DNA from: Streptomyces tanashiensis
GTDB taxonomy: Bacteria; Actinomycetota; Actinomycetes; Streptomycetales; Streptomycetaceae
Reading direction: 5' to 3'
NCBI RefSeq assembly: GCF_014648895.1
Contig: NZ_BMRZ01000011.1
Coordinates: 186,001 to 250,000 of the forward strand
DNA: 64,000 nt
Positions 54,364 through 63,398 of the stretch are shown one piece after another (the stretch's first letter is position 1; the number at the start of each line of letters is the position of its first letter). Made by a program: the position numbers and the translations under genes. The notes below the pieces were generated by a model. That model saw nothing but the letters and a program-made list of their open reading frames with translations, ran no database searches and had not been told where the DNA came from.

Positions 54364-55068
54364 TTGGACCGACCGATAGACGACGCCACGGACGACAGGG
54401 AACTCCTGGAACGTCATGTCGCCGGAGACCCGGACGCCTTCGGTGAGCTCGTGCGGCGCCACCGCGACCGGCTGTGGGCGGTGGCCCTGCGGACCCTGGG
54501 GGACCGCGAGGAGGCCGCTGACGCCGTCCAGGACGCCCTGATCTCCGCCTTCCGGGCCGCCCACACCTTCCGCGGCCAGTCGGCCGTCACAACCTGGCTC
54601 CACCGCATCACGGTGAACGCCTGCCTCGACCGTGCCCGCAAGACCGCCTCCCGCAGGACCTCGCCCGTCGACGACACCGACCGCTTCGAGCAGCTCCTCG
54701 ACCCCCACGAGTCCGCCGAGGCACCGGTGGAGCGCCTGGACCTCCACCGCGAGCTCCTCGCCGCGCTCGCCGCGATCCCCGAGGACCAGCGGGCCGCGCT
54801 CGTCCTGGTCGACATGCAGGGATACCCCGTCGCCGAGGCGGCCCGTATCCTCGGCGTCCCCAGCGGGACCGTGAAGAGCCGCTGCGCGCGCGGGCGGGCA
54901 CGCCTCCTTCCGATGGTCACTCATCTGCGCGCCGACACCGTGGGTAACGAGGCCGCCGAAGGGGGAAGGAACCGGACGCCGGGGACATCCGTCCCACCGG
55001 TGCCGGGGCCGACGGATACCGGACCGACAGATCCAGCTGCTGTGAAGGGCGGAGGTGGGCGCACGTGA
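54364..55068 (+). CDS. sigM: ECF sigma factor SigM
   Basis: A 234-residue extracytoplasmic-function sigma factor with a TTG start that follows GAGGGGAGGGGG. Region 2 is DPDAFGELVRRHRDRLW to SAVTTWLHRITVNACLDRAR. Region 4 is AALAAIPEDQRAALVLVDMQGYPVAEAARILGVPSGTVKSR. Its location upstream of trxBA and coupling to a zinc-finger anti-sigma gene identify it as SigM. The C-terminal tail is an extra 45 residues. Confidence 0.93.
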   Translation: MDRPIDDATDDRELLERHVAGDPDAFGELVRRHRDRLWAVALRTLGDREEAADAVQDALISAFRAAHTFRGQSAVTTWLHRITVNACLDRARKTASRRTSPVDDTDRFEQLLDPHESAEAPVERLDLHRELLAALAAIPEDQRAALVLVDMQGYPVAEAARILGVPSGTVKSRCARGRARLLPMVTHLRADTVGNEAAEGGRNRTPGTSVPPVPGPTDTGPTDPAAVKGGGGRT

Positions 55069-56000
55069 CTTCCACGGCCGGCAGGGCCGACACCACACAG
55101 CACCCGGACGTCTCGGAGATCTCCGATCTGACGGAGGGGCTGCTCTCGCCGACGCGTTCGGCAGCCGTACGACGGCACGTGGACGGCTGTGTCCTCTGTG
55201 CGGACGTGCGGTCCTCCCTGGAGGAGATCAGGGGCCTGCTCGGCACTCTGCCCGGGCCTCCGCGGATGCCCGCCGAGATCGCCGGGCGGATCGACGCCGC
55301 CTTGGCCGCCGAAGCCCTCCTCAGCGCCACCTCTCCGGAGAGCGACACCCCCGTTTCACGTGAAACGTCGCGCCCCTCCGCCGAGACCGCGTCTCCCCGT
55401 CCGTCCTCCCCTGCCGCGGACCGGCCTGCCGGGCGCCCGCGAGCGGGCACCGGCCCCGGCCGCCCCGACAGGCCCCGCCGGCGCCGGATCGCGCTGCTCT
55501 CCACGATCGGCGCCGCCTTCGCAGCCGTGGCGCTCGGCACAAGCCTCTACCTCAGCCAGGCGGGCAACCTGACCGCCGGCAGTTCGGCCGACACCAAGAA
55601 GGCCGACACCCTCGCGAGCGCGCCCGTCAGCCCCTTCTCCGGTGCACCCGTCGAGGACCGCGTCCACAGCCTCCTCAACGAGAACCGCGCGCCCAAGACT
55701 CCCCAGGGGGTCGGACCCGAATCCATGTCCGCCGAGGCCAGTGCCGACACCTCCCGGCGCAACGGGGAGAGCGCCGTCCCCGGCTGCGTTCTGGCCGGCA
55801 CCGGCCGCACCGACGGGGTGCTGGGCTACGAGCGCGGCGAGTACCGGGGAGCACCCGCCTATCTGCTCGTCCTGACGGATCCGGCGGACAGCGCACGCGT
55901 CCAGGCCTATGTGCTCGACGCCTCCTGCGCCGAGCGGCCCACGGAGAGCGGAAGCCCGCCCGCCGAGCTCCTGCTCAGCCAGACGTACCCTCGCTCCTGA
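55065..56000 (+). CDS. Anti-sigma factor with zinc-finger domain
   Basis: A 311-residue single-pass membrane anti-sigma factor, probably controlling SigM. The N-terminal ZAS motif includes HVDGCVLC. A linker of about 80 residues follows, with a membrane helix RRIALLSTIGAAFAAVALGTSLYL at about residue 150, then an extracytoplasmic domain. The GTG start overlaps the sigM stop (GTGA). A parS site lies within the linker and encodes VSRET. Confidence 0.9.
   Translation: MTSTAGRADTTQHPDVSEISDLTEGLLSPTRSAAVRRHVDGCVLCADVRSSLEEIRGLLGTLPGPPRMPAEIAGRIDAALAAEALLSATSPESDTPVSRETSRPSAETASPRPSSPAADRPAGRPRAGTGPGRPDRPRRRRIALLSTIGAAFAAVALGTSLYLSQAGNLTAGSSADTKKADTLASAPVSPFSGAPVEDRVHSLLNENRAPKTPQGVGPESMSAEASADTSRRNGESAVPGCVLAGTGRTDGVLGYERGEYRGAPAYLLVLTDPADSARVQAYVLDASCAERPTESGSPPAELLLSQTYPRS
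55353..55366. other. parS: parS site inside the anti-sigma gene
   Basis: Perfect GTTTCACGTGAAAC within the coding sequence, read as Val-Ser-Arg-Glu-Thr in the linker. Confidence 0.97.
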
Positions 56001-56041
56001 CCTCTCTCTCCGCCCGGCTACGGAGCCGCGCGGCGGTCTCG

Positions 56042-56067
56042 GGAATGCACGCCCCTTAGGATCCGTT
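56042..56067 (+). promoter_or_regulatory. SigR-type promoter of trxBA
   Basis: GGAAT at 56042-56046 and GTT at 56065-56067, separated by exactly 18 bases. This is the consensus for the disulfide-stress sigma factor SigR, which drives trxBA in S. coelicolor. Confidence 0.9.
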
Positions 56068-56139
56068 GGGTGGGGTGAGAGCGACCGAGACAACCGCCCC
56101 CGTAGGCAGTGGCAGTCTGCAGAGACGAGGAAGACACCC

Positions 56140-57105
56140 GTGAGCGACGTCCGTAACGTGATCATCATCGGCTCCGGGCCCGCGGGTTACACCGCTGCGC
56201 TCTACACGGCCCGAGCGTCGCTGAAGCCTCTGGTCTTCGAAGGCGCCGTCACCGCTGGTGGCGCCCTGATGAACACCACCGAGGTCGAGAACTTCCCCGG
56301 ATTCCGTGACGGGATCATGGGCCCGGACCTGATGGACAACATGCGGGCCCAGGCCGAGCGCTTCGGCGCCGAGCTGGTTCCGGACGATGTCATCGCCGTG
56401 GACCTGACCGGTGACATCAAGACCGTCACCGACACCGCCGGCACCGTGCACCGCGCCAAGGCCGTGATCGTCACCACCGGCTCCCAGCACCGCAAGCTCG
56501 GCCTCCCCAACGAGGACGCGCTCTCCGGCCGCGGTGTCTCCTGGTGCGCCACCTGCGACGGGTTCTTCTTCAAGGACCAGGACATCGCCGTCGTCGGCGG
56601 CGGCGACACCGCGATCGAGGAGGCCACCTTCCTCTCGCGCTTCGCCAAGTCCGTCACGATCGTCCACCGCCGCGACACCCTGCGTGCCTCCAAGGCCATG
56701 CAGGAGCGCGCCTTCGCCGACCCGAAGATCTCGTTCGCCTGGGACAGCGAGGTCACCGAGATCCACGGCGGGCAGAAGCTCAGCGGTCTGACCCTGCGCG
56801 ACACGAAGACCGGTGCGACCCGCGAGCTCCCCGTCACCGGCCTCTTCATCGCCGTCGGCCACGACCCGCGGACCGAGCTCTTCAAGGGCCAGCTGGACCT
56901 GGACGAGGAGGGCTACCTCAAGGTCGCCGCCCCGTCGACGCGGACGAACCTCACGGGTGTCTTCGGCGCCGGTGACGTCGTCGACCACACCTACCGTCAG
57001 GCCATCACGGCCGCCGGCACCGGCTGCTCCGCGGCGCTGGACGCCGAGCGCTTCCTGGCCGCCCTCGCCGACAGCGAGAAGCTGGCCGAGACCCCCGCGG
57101 TCTGA
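56140..57105 (+). CDS. trxB: Thioredoxin-disulfide reductase
   Basis: A 321-residue flavoenzyme that reduces thioredoxin with NADPH. The FAD motif is IIIGSGPAGYTAAL, the redox pair is C136/C139 in WCATCDG, and the NADPH motif is VVGGGDTAIEEA with HRRDTLRAS. The GTG start follows GAGGAAG. A SigR promoter lies upstream and trxA 46 bp downstream. Confidence 0.97.
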   Translation: MSDVRNVIIIGSGPAGYTAALYTARASLKPLVFEGAVTAGGALMNTTEVENFPGFRDGIMGPDLMDNMRAQAERFGAELVPDDVIAVDLTGDIKTVTDTAGTVHRAKAVIVTTGSQHRKLGLPNEDALSGRGVSWCATCDGFFFKDQDIAVVGGGDTAIEEATFLSRFAKSVTIVHRRDTLRASKAMQERAFADPKISFAWDSEVTEIHGGQKLSGLTLRDTKTGATRELPVTGLFIAVGHDPRTELFKGQLDLDEEGYLKVAAPSTRTNLTGVFGAGDVVDHTYRQAITAAGTGCSAALDAERFLAALADSEKLAETPAV

Positions 57106-57151
57106 CCCCGTCTCTCCCCACCCCACACCCCGCGAGATCAAGGAGGCCGTT

Positions 57152-57475
57152 GTGGCCCTGAAGACTGTGACCGACGCTTCCTTCGACGAGGACGTCCTCA
57201 AGAGCGACAAGCCCGTCCTCGTGGACTTCTGGGCTGCGTGGTGCGGCCCGTGCCGCCAGATCGCCCCGTCGCTGGAGGCCATCGCCGCCGAGCACGGCGA
57301 GATCGAGGTCGTGAAGCTCAACATCGACGAGAACCCGGCCACGGCTGCCAAGTACGGCGTCATGTCCATCCCGACGCTCAACGTCTACCAGGGCGGCGAG
57401 GTCGTGAAGACCATCGTCGGCGCCAAGCCGAAGGCGGCCATCCTGCGCGACCTGGCGGACTTCGTCCAGGCCTGA
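57152..57475 (+). CDS. trxA: Thioredoxin
   Basis: A 107-residue thioredoxin with the WCGPC active site (C31 and C34) and the cis-proline in SIPTLNVYQGG. It reduces protein disulfides with electrons from TrxB. AAGGAGG precedes the GTG start. It ends just before two parS sites. Confidence 0.97.
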   Translation: MALKTVTDASFDEDVLKSDKPVLVDFWAAWCGPCRQIAPSLEAIAAEHGEIEVVKLNIDENPATAAKYGVMSIPTLNVYQGGEVVKTIVGAKPKAAILRDLADFVQA

Positions 57476-57485
57476 TGCTCCTCGT

Positions 57486-57499
57486 GTTTCACGTGAAAC
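57486..57499. other. parS: parS site
   Basis: Perfect GTTTCACGTGAAAC, 10 bp after the trxA stop; first of a pair. Confidence 0.97.
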
Positions 57500-57511
57500 G
57501 CCCCCAGGGGT

Positions 57512-57525
57512 GTTTCACGTGAAAC
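57512..57525. other. parS: parS site
   Basis: Perfect GTTTCACGTGAAAC, 26 bp centre-to-centre from the previous copy. Confidence 0.97.
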
Positions 57526-57529
57526 AGAA

Positions 57530-57559
57530 GCGGCCCGTCCCCTGCCGGGGGCGGGCCGC
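57530..57559. terminator. Bidirectional hairpin terminator
   Basis: GCGGCCCGTCCCC pairs with GGGGGCGGGCCGC around a TGCC loop with one mismatch. It separates convergent trxA and the GNAT gene. Confidence 0.85.
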
Positions 57560-57574
57560 TCGCATGATCCGGGG

Positions 57575-58192
57575 CTAGAGAGGCCGCAGGGCGGGCTCCT
57601 TCTTCACGGCACCCAGCAGACGGTCCAGGGCCATCTCGACGTCCTCCTTCCAGGAGAGCGTCGTCCTGAGCTCCAGCCTCAGCCGGGGAAAGGCATGGTG
57701 CGGACGGACCGTCTTGAAGCCCACCGCGAGCAGATGATCGGCCGGCAGCACACAGGCCGGCTCCTTCCACCGGGCGTCCCCGAACGCCTCGATCGCCTTG
57801 AAACCGCGCCTCATCACGTCCTTGGCCACGGTCTGCACCACCACACGGCCCAGCCCCTGCCCCTGATAGGCCGGCATGATCCACGCCGTCATCAGCTGCA
57901 CGGCGTCCGCCGCCACGGGGCTCGTCGGGAAGGCCGTCGAGCGCGGCACATAGGCCGGGGGAGCGTAGAGGACGTAACCGACCGGCACCTCGTCGACGTA
58001 GACCACCCGGCCGCAGGAACCCCATTCCAGGAGAACGGCCGAGATCCACGCCTCCTTCTCCAGCTCCGGGCGCCCCGCCTTGACCGCCGCCTCACCGCTG
58101 ACCGGGTCGAGCTCCCAGAAGACACATGAGCGACAGCGCTTGGGGAGATCCGGAAGGTTGTCCAGCGTGAGCGGTACGAGCCGACGCCCCAC
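57575..58192 (-). CDS. GNAT-family N-acetyltransferase
   Basis: A 205-residue acetyltransferase with a cysteine-bearing leader (KRCRSCVFWELDP) and an acetyl-CoA loop in AWIMPAYQGQGLGRVVVQTV. The gene is conserved next to parB in streptomycetes. A possible link to chromosome segregation is only positional. Confidence 0.88.
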   Translation of the reverse strand: MGRRLVPLTLDNLPDLPKRCRSCVFWELDPVSGEAAVKAGRPELEKEAWISAVLLEWGSCGRVVYVDEVPVGYVLYAPPAYVPRSTAFPTSPVAADAVQLMTAWIMPAYQGQGLGRVVVQTVAKDVMRRGFKAIEAFGDARWKEPACVLPADHLLAVGFKTVRPHHAFPRLRLELRTTLSWKEDVEMALDRLLGAVKKEPALRPL

Positions 58193-58282
58193 GGCTGCTC
58201 CTCGTTTCCCTCGCCATCGAGCACGGATACGCCTTTTGGAATCGTATCGATCGGACGATCGGGGGGATACCGCTCACAGGCA

Positions 58283-58326
58283 AAGGGCGGGCCGCGTTCC
58301 GGTGAAGACCGGAGCACGACCCGCCC
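58283..58326 (-). terminator. Terminator downstream of parB
   Basis: AGGGCGGG and CCCGCCCT form the outer stem and TTCCGG/CCGGA an inner one, 32 bases after the parB stop. Confidence 0.75.
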
Positions 58327-58357
58327 TGAGCGGACTCGGCGAGCAGGGTGGGAGGGA

Positions 58358-59398
58358 TCAGCCCTCGGCGCCCTGTTCGGCGTTCCTGTGGTCCATGACC
58401 CGCCCCTCGCCGGGAGCCAGGGTCGAGAGGATCCGGTCCAGATCGTCCATCGAGGCGAACTCGACGACGATCTTTCCCTTCTTCTGCCCCAGGTCGACCT
58501 TCACCCGGGTCTCGAAGCGGTCCGAGAGCCGGGTGGCGAGGTCCGTGAGCGCGGGCGAGACCCGGGCGCCGGCACGCGGGCCCTTCGGCTTCACCGCGGA
58601 CGTGGGCTCCTCGGAGCCCATGAGGCTCACGATCTCCTCGACACTGCGGACCGAGAGGCCTTCGGAGACGATCCGGTACGCCAGCTTGTCCTGGGCCTCC
58701 GGGTCCTCCACGCCGAGCAGGGCCCGCGCGTGGCCGGCGGAGAGCACTCCGGCGGCGACCCGGCGCTGCACCGGCAGCGAGAGCCGCAGCAGACGCAGCG
58801 TGTTGGAGATCTGCGGACGGGAACGCCCGATCCGCTCCGCGAGCTGGTCATGGGTGCAGCCGAAGTCCTTGAGCAGCTGCTCGTAGGCGTGGGCCTCTTC
58901 GATCGCGTTCAGCTGGGCCCGGTGGAGGTTCTCCAGGAGGGCGTCCAGCAGCATCTTCTCGTCGTCGGTGTCCCGGACGATCGCCGGAATCCGCTCAAGC
59001 CCCGCCGCCGTCGACGCGCGCAGACGACGCTCTCCCATGACGAGCTCGTAGCGATCGGCCTCGACCTTGCGCACGACCACGGGCTGGAGCAGGCCGACCT
59101 CCTTGATGGAGGTGACGAGCTCTGCCAGCGCGTCCTCGTCGAAGACCTCACGCGGCTGGTGCCGGTTGGGAACGATGGCATCGATCGGAAGCTCGGTGAA
59201 GTAGGCCCCGGCCGGAGGCTCCGGCAGAGCCACCGGCTCGGGCTCGTTCCACGTCGGCGTCGACTCGGGGGCCTGCGGGCTCTGCGGCAGCGTCGCCAGC
59301 TTCGCGGCGGCCACCCCACGCTCCACCTGCCGTTCCTGGGGAGCAGCGGGGATCAGCGCACCGAGCCCACGCCCCAATCCCCTACGTCGCTCACTCAC
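58358..59398 (-). CDS. parB: Chromosome-partitioning protein ParB
   Basis: A 346-residue ParB that loads at parS and spreads as a CTP-dependent clamp. The start RRRGLGRGLGALIP is the ParA-stimulating leader. The CTPase region includes PREVFDEDALAELV and GERRLRAS, and the helix-turn-helix QLAERIGRSRPQISNTLRLL binds parS. A C-terminal dimerisation domain follows. Its GTG start overlaps the parA stop (GTGA). Confidence 0.97.
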   Translation of the reverse strand: MSERRRGLGRGLGALIPAAPQERQVERGVAAAKLATLPQSPQAPESTPTWNEPEPVALPEPPAGAYFTELPIDAIVPNRHQPREVFDEDALAELVTSIKEVGLLQPVVVRKVEADRYELVMGERRLRASTAAGLERIPAIVRDTDDEKMLLDALLENLHRAQLNAIEEAHAYEQLLKDFGCTHDQLAERIGRSRPQISNTLRLLRLSLPVQRRVAAGVLSAGHARALLGVEDPEAQDKLAYRIVSEGLSVRSVEEIVSLMGSEEPTSAVKPKGPRAGARVSPALTDLATRLSDRFETRVKVDLGQKKGKIVVEFASMDDLDRILSTLAPGEGRVMDHRNAEQGAEG

Positions 59399-60651
59399 TG
59401 GATCCCCTCCGACATGCTGCGCTGGTTGTTCTGGTGCCCGACATGGGCGTGCTGCGGGTCGTACTGCACGGCGACCCCCCGCAGAGCGATCTCACGGGCC
59501 GCTTCGAGGTACGAGAGGGCGCCGCTGGAGCCCGGGTCGTAGGTGAGGACCGTCTGCCCGTAGCTCGGCGCCTCGGAGATACGGACGGACCTCGGAATGC
59601 TGGTCCGCAGCACCTCCTCGGCGAAGTGGCTGCGCACCTCGTCGGCGACCTGGGAGGCGAGCCTCGTCCGGCCGTCGTACATGGTGAGCAGAATCGTCGA
59701 GACGTGGAGCGCCGGGTTGAGGTGCCCCCGGACCAGGTCGACGTTCCGCAGGAGCTGACCGAGGCCCTCCAGCGCGTAGTACTCGCACTGGATCGGGATC
59801 AGCACCTCCGCGCCCGCCACCATGGCGTTGACCGTGAGGAGGCCGAGCGAGGGCGGGCAGTCGATCAGGATGTAGTCCAGCGGCTGCTCGTAGGCCTGGA
59901 TCGCCCGCTGGAGACGGCTCTCGCGCGCCACCAGCGACACCAGCTCGATCTCCGCGCCGGCGAGGTCGATGGTGGCGGGGGCGCAGAAGAGTCCCTCGAC
60001 GTCCATGACCGGCTGCACCACATCGGAGAGCGGCTTGCTGTCCACCAGGACGTCGTAGATCGAGGGGACCTCGGCGTGGTGGTCGATGCCGAGCGCCGTC
60101 GAGGCATTGCCCTGCGGGTCCAGGTCGATGACCAGGACCCGGGCGCCGTGCAGCGCCAGGGACGCGGCAAGGTTGACCGTCGTGGTCGTCTTGCCCACGC
60201 CGCCCTTCTGATTGGCGACGACCATCACGCGCGTCTGTGCCGGGCGGGGAAGTCCCTCACCGGCACGACCCAGCGCCTCTACTGCCAGTTGGGCAGCACG
60301 ACCGATGGGGGTGTCGTCCATCGGGGGCGGTGTTTCACGTGAAACATCCTCCCCCACCGATTCGGTTCGGGGACCGGGGACCGGATCGGTCATCGGTCCC
60401 GCGATGTTGGCGTCGGACCGCAAGGATTCACTCTCCTCGGCTTCAGGCTCGCGATGAGCAGAGCCTGCCATGCTTTCGGGGTCGTGAACCAGCGAGGCCG
60501 GTGGTTCTGTGGGTGAATCCACCTCTGTGGACAACTCCGTAACCCGCGCGGGTGGCTTCACACGGGGTCCACGGTCCCGGGGCGTGGCAGCCGCGCGGCC
60601 GCGGCTGATGATCCCCTGCAGCAGTGAGCGACGTTTCACGTGAAACACCAT
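59395..60651 (-). CDS. parA: Chromosome-partitioning ATPase ParA
   Basis: A deviant Walker-type ATPase of up to 418 residues. The P-loop is VVANQKGGVGKTTTTVNLA with the signature lysine, followed by DLDPQGNASTALG and YILIDCPPSLGL. It organises origins with ParB in apical compartments and sporulating hyphae. The first ~145 residues before the P-loop are unusually long and poorly conserved, so translation may begin later, for example at the ATG at 60471. Two parS sites lie inside this N-terminal part. Confidence 0.92.
   Translation of the reverse strand: MVFHVKRRSLLQGIISRGRAAATPRDRGPRVKPPARVTELSTEVDSPTEPPASLVHDPESMAGSAHREPEAEESESLRSDANIAGPMTDPVPGPRTESVGEDVSRETPPPMDDTPIGRAAQLAVEALGRAGEGLPRPAQTRVMVVANQKGGVGKTTTTVNLAASLALHGARVLVIDLDPQGNASTALGIDHHAEVPSIYDVLVDSKPLSDVVQPVMDVEGLFCAPATIDLAGAEIELVSLVARESRLQRAIQAYEQPLDYILIDCPPSLGLLTVNAMVAGAEVLIPIQCEYYALEGLGQLLRNVDLVRGHLNPALHVSTILLTMYDGRTRLASQVADEVRSHFAEEVLRTSIPRSVRISEAPSYGQTVLTYDPGSSGALSYLEAAREIALRGVAVQYDPQHAHVGHQNNQRSMSEGIQ
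60332..60345. other. parS: parS site inside parA
   Basis: Perfect GTTTCACGTGAAAC in the 5' part of parA, read as Val-Ser-Arg-Glu-Thr. Confidence 0.97.
60633..60646. other. parS: parS site at the 5' end of parA
   Basis: Perfect GTTTCACGTGAAAC beginning 5 bp inside the longest parA reading, which then starts MVFHVK. If the true start is downstream, this site is in the parA promoter region. Confidence 0.97.
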
Positions 60652-60707
60652 GCCCCTGCGGCTCCGCCGGGACCGTTCGACACTCCGAAATGGTACGTAT
60701 GCGACGC

Positions 60708-61424
60708 TCAGCGGCGTCGTCGGGTCTTGCTCGTACGGGCGGCCTTGGCCCGCTTGGCCGCGAATCGCACACCGCCGGGGCTCTCGCCGACCTCCACACG
60801 GACGACAGTCGACAGCGGATCGACGATGCCCTCGCCCACCTGAAGCACCTCGGTCGCCACCACACCGAGCCGGGAGAGCGCGGCGCGGGCACCGTCGATC
60901 TCCTCCTGAGCGGTGTCGCCCTTGAGCGCCAGCATCTCTCCGTACGGACGCAGCAGAGGAACACCCCAGCCGGCCAGCCGGTCGAGCGGGGCCACCGCGC
61001 GGGCGGTCACCACGTGCACGGGCGTGATCTTGCCGAGCATCTCCTCCGCACGCCCACGGACCACGGTCACGTGGTCGAGGCCGAGCAGCTCGACGACTTC
61101 CTGGAGGAAGTTCGTCCTGCGCAGGAGCGGCTCCAGGAGCGTGATCTTCAGGTCGGGCCGGACCAGAGCCAGCGGAATACCGGGCAGGCCGGCACCCGAG
61201 CCCACGTCGCAGACGGTGACGCCCTCGGGAACGACCTCCGAGAGGACCGCACAGTTCAGCAGGTGGCGTTCCCAGAGACGCGGAACCTCACGCGGGCCGA
61301 TCAGACCGCGCTTCACACCCGCGTCCGCGAGGAGCTCCGCGTACCGCACGGCCTCCGGGAAGTACTCGCCGAAGACTGTCCGCGCCTGCTCCGGCGCCTC
61401 GGGGAGCTCCGCTGCCTCCGTCAC
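60708..61424 (-). CDS. rsmG: 16S rRNA (guanine-527-N7)-methyltransferase
   Basis: A 238-residue SAM-dependent methyltransferase that modifies G527 of 16S rRNA; loss gives low-level streptomycin resistance. The SAM-binding motif is VCDVGSGAGLPGIPLAL, with LLEPLLRRTNFL after it. The GTG at 61424 gives VTEAAELPEAP and follows GGAAGGACGG; a GTG eight codons upstream is less likely. The basic tail TSKTRRRR is typical of streptomycetes. Confidence 0.96.
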   Translation of the reverse strand: MTEAAELPEAPEQARTVFGEYFPEAVRYAELLADAGVKRGLIGPREVPRLWERHLLNCAVLSEVVPEGVTVCDVGSGAGLPGIPLALVRPDLKITLLEPLLRRTNFLQEVVELLGLDHVTVVRGRAEEMLGKITPVHVVTARAVAPLDRLAGWGVPLLRPYGEMLALKGDTAQEEIDGARAALSRLGVVATEVLQVGEGIVDPLSTVVRVEVGESPGGVRFAAKRAKAARTSKTRRRR

Positions 61425-61492
61425 GGGAACCGTCCTTCCGTACCGCACGTCTGGCGTGCGCGTGGTGGCTGACTATCAAGGCTGACAAAGAT

Positions 61493-61520
61493 CGGCCCCG
61501 CCTGCGAACAGACGGGGCCG
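61493..61520 (-). terminator. Hairpin between jag and rsmG
   Basis: CGGCCCCG and CGGGGCCG pair around a 12-base loop. It probably ends or attenuates the rnpA-yidD-yidC-jag transcript before rsmG. Confidence 0.75.
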
Positions 61521-61535
61521 ACACTACGTGAGGGG

Positions 61536-62048
61536 TCAGGCCGGGAGCACAACGACGAAGCGCTCCGGCTCCTCGCCCTCGGACTCGCTGCGCAGACCGG
61601 CGGCGGCGATCGCGTCGTGCACGACCTTGCGCTCGAACGGCGTCATCGGGTCCAGCTTGACCGGCTGACCGCTGGACTTCACCTCGGCCGCGGCCTTGGC
61701 GCCCAGCTCGGCGAGCTCGGCGCGCTTCTTGGCCCGGAAGCCGGCGATGTCGAGCATCAGGCGGCTGCGGTCACCGGTCTCGCGGTGCACGGCCAGCCGG
61801 GTCAGCTCCTGGAGCGCCTCCAGGACCTCGCCGTCGCGGCCCACGAGCTTCTGCAGGTCGCGGCTGCTGGAGTCGCTGATGATCGAGACCGCGGCCCGGT
61901 CCGCCTCGACGTCCATGTCGATGTCGCCGTCGAGGTCGGCGATGTCGAGCAGGCCCTCGAGGTAGTCGGCCGCGATCTCACCCTCCTGCTCCAGGCGGGT
62001 CAGGGTGTCGCCACCCTCGGCGGCGGCGGAGGTGGTGCCTTCCGTCAC
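61536..62048 (-). CDS. jag: Jag/KhpB RNA-binding protein
   Basis: A 170-residue protein with a KH-like domain (DLQKLVGRDGEVLEALQELTRL) and a C-terminal R3H domain (TPFERKVVHDAIAAAGL with the R-x3-H pattern). It binds RNA and is conserved downstream of yidC. The N-terminal Jag-N domain of firmicutes is reduced to an acidic leader. It starts 30 bp after the yidC stop. Confidence 0.94.
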   Translation of the reverse strand: MTEGTTSAAAEGGDTLTRLEQEGEIAADYLEGLLDIADLDGDIDMDVEADRAAVSIISDSSSRDLQKLVGRDGEVLEALQELTRLAVHRETGDRSRLMLDIAGFRAKKRAELAELGAKAAAEVKSSGQPVKLDPMTPFERKVVHDAIAAAGLRSESEGEEPERFVVVLPA

Positions 62049-62078
62049 GGATGGACTCCTTCTTGCTTCTGGGAGGGC

Positions 62079-63395
62079 TTACTTCTTGGAGGACGGGTGC
62101 TTGGGCCGCTGCTGGCCCTTGCGCTGCCCCTGACCGGACTTGCCCTGACGGGAGCCTCCGGAGTTGGCACGGCTCGGACGCTGCGGCTTGTCGGCCTGCG
62201 CCTCGCCCTTGGCCTCGGTCGTGGCCGGACCCTGAGGCTTCTTCTCGAGCGAGGTGGTCGCCTCTTCGGCGGCCGGCTCGGCGTCTTCCTCGGTGTCCTT
62301 CGCCACGGCCGGCTGGGCCGCGGAGGCCTGGCGCTGGGCCTTGCTCTGGCGCTTGGGCTGCTGACGCTTGGCGGTGGCACCGCCCTCGGCCTCGGCCACG
62401 AGGGTGTCGCCCTTGATCACGGTGCCGTCGGCCTGGGCGGCGAAGCCGGCCTTGGAGAGACCCGCGAAGAAGCGGCGCTCGTTGTCGTTGCGGTCGCTGC
62501 CCTTGGCGACGATCACCTTGACGACGCTCTTGCGGCGACGGCCGCGGACCTCACCGTGCTCCGTGATGCTCTTCAGCAGTCGCTGGAGGTAGGAGTCCTG
62601 GGCCTTGCTGCCCGGGGTCGGGTTCTGGTTGATCACGTACATCTGCTGGCCCATGGTCCACACGTTGGTGGTCAGCCAGTAGACGAGGACACCGACGGGG
62701 AAGTTGATACCCATGACGGCGAAGATCACCGGGAAGATGTACATGAGCATCTTCTGCTGCTGCATGTACGGGGTCTTCACCGAGAGGTCGACGTTCTTCA
62801 TCATCAGCTGGCGCTGGGTGAAGAACTGCGAGGCCGACATCATGATGATCATGACCGCGGTGACGATGCGGACCGAGGTCAGCGAGGCGTCGAGAGCGGC
62901 GACCTCAGCCGCGGAGTCCGTGAACTTCGAGGCCAGCGGAGCACCGAAGATGTGTGCCTGACGGGCGCTGGCGAGCAGCGGGCCGTCGATGACACCGATC
63001 TCCTTGCCGGAGGCGATCGCGGAGAGCACGTGGTACAGGGCGAAGAAGAACGGCGACTGCGCCAGGATGGGAAGGCACGAGGAGAGCGGGTTGGTACCCG
63101 TCTCCTTGTACAGCTTCATCATCTCTTCGGACTGACGCTGCTTGTCGCTCTTGTAGCGCTCCTGGATCGCCTTCATCTTCGGCTGGAGCGCCTGCATGTT
63201 CCGCGTCGACTTGATCTGCTTGACGAACAGCGGGATCAGACAGATACGGATCAGCACCACGAGGGACACGATGGACAGGCCCCAGGCCCAGCCCGTGTCG
63301 GGGCCGAAGATCGCCCCGTACACCTTGTGGAACTGGACGATGACCCAGGAAACGGGCCAGGTGATGAAGCTGAACAGACTGGCAATCGTGTCCAC
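62079..63395 (-). CDS. yidC: Membrane protein insertase YidC
   Basis: A 438-residue insertase of the Oxa1/YidC family without the large periplasmic domain of gram-negative YidC. The five-helix core is visible (SIVSLVVLIRICLIPLFVKQIKSTRNMQ carries the hydrophilic-groove arginine, and NPLSSCLPILAQSPFFFALY the following helix). The C-terminal ~170 residues are a long basic and low-complexity tail that should bind ribosomes. It starts with GTG four bases after the yidD stop. Confidence 0.96.
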   Translation of the reverse strand: MDTIASLFSFITWPVSWVIVQFHKVYGAIFGPDTGWAWGLSIVSLVVLIRICLIPLFVKQIKSTRNMQALQPKMKAIQERYKSDKQRQSEEMMKLYKETGTNPLSSCLPILAQSPFFFALYHVLSAIASGKEIGVIDGPLLASARQAHIFGAPLASKFTDSAAEVAALDASLTSVRIVTAVMIIMMSASQFFTQRQLMMKNVDLSVKTPYMQQQKMLMYIFPVIFAVMGINFPVGVLVYWLTTNVWTMGQQMYVINQNPTPGSKAQDSYLQRLLKSITEHGEVRGRRRKSVVKVIVAKGSDRNDNERRFFAGLSKAGFAAQADGTVIKGDTLVAEAEGGATAKRQQPKRQSKAQRQASAAQPAVAKDTEEDAEPAAEEATTSLEKKPQGPATTEAKGEAQADKPQRPSRANSGGSRQGKSGQGQRKGQQRPKHPSSKK

Positions 63396-63398
63396 TAA

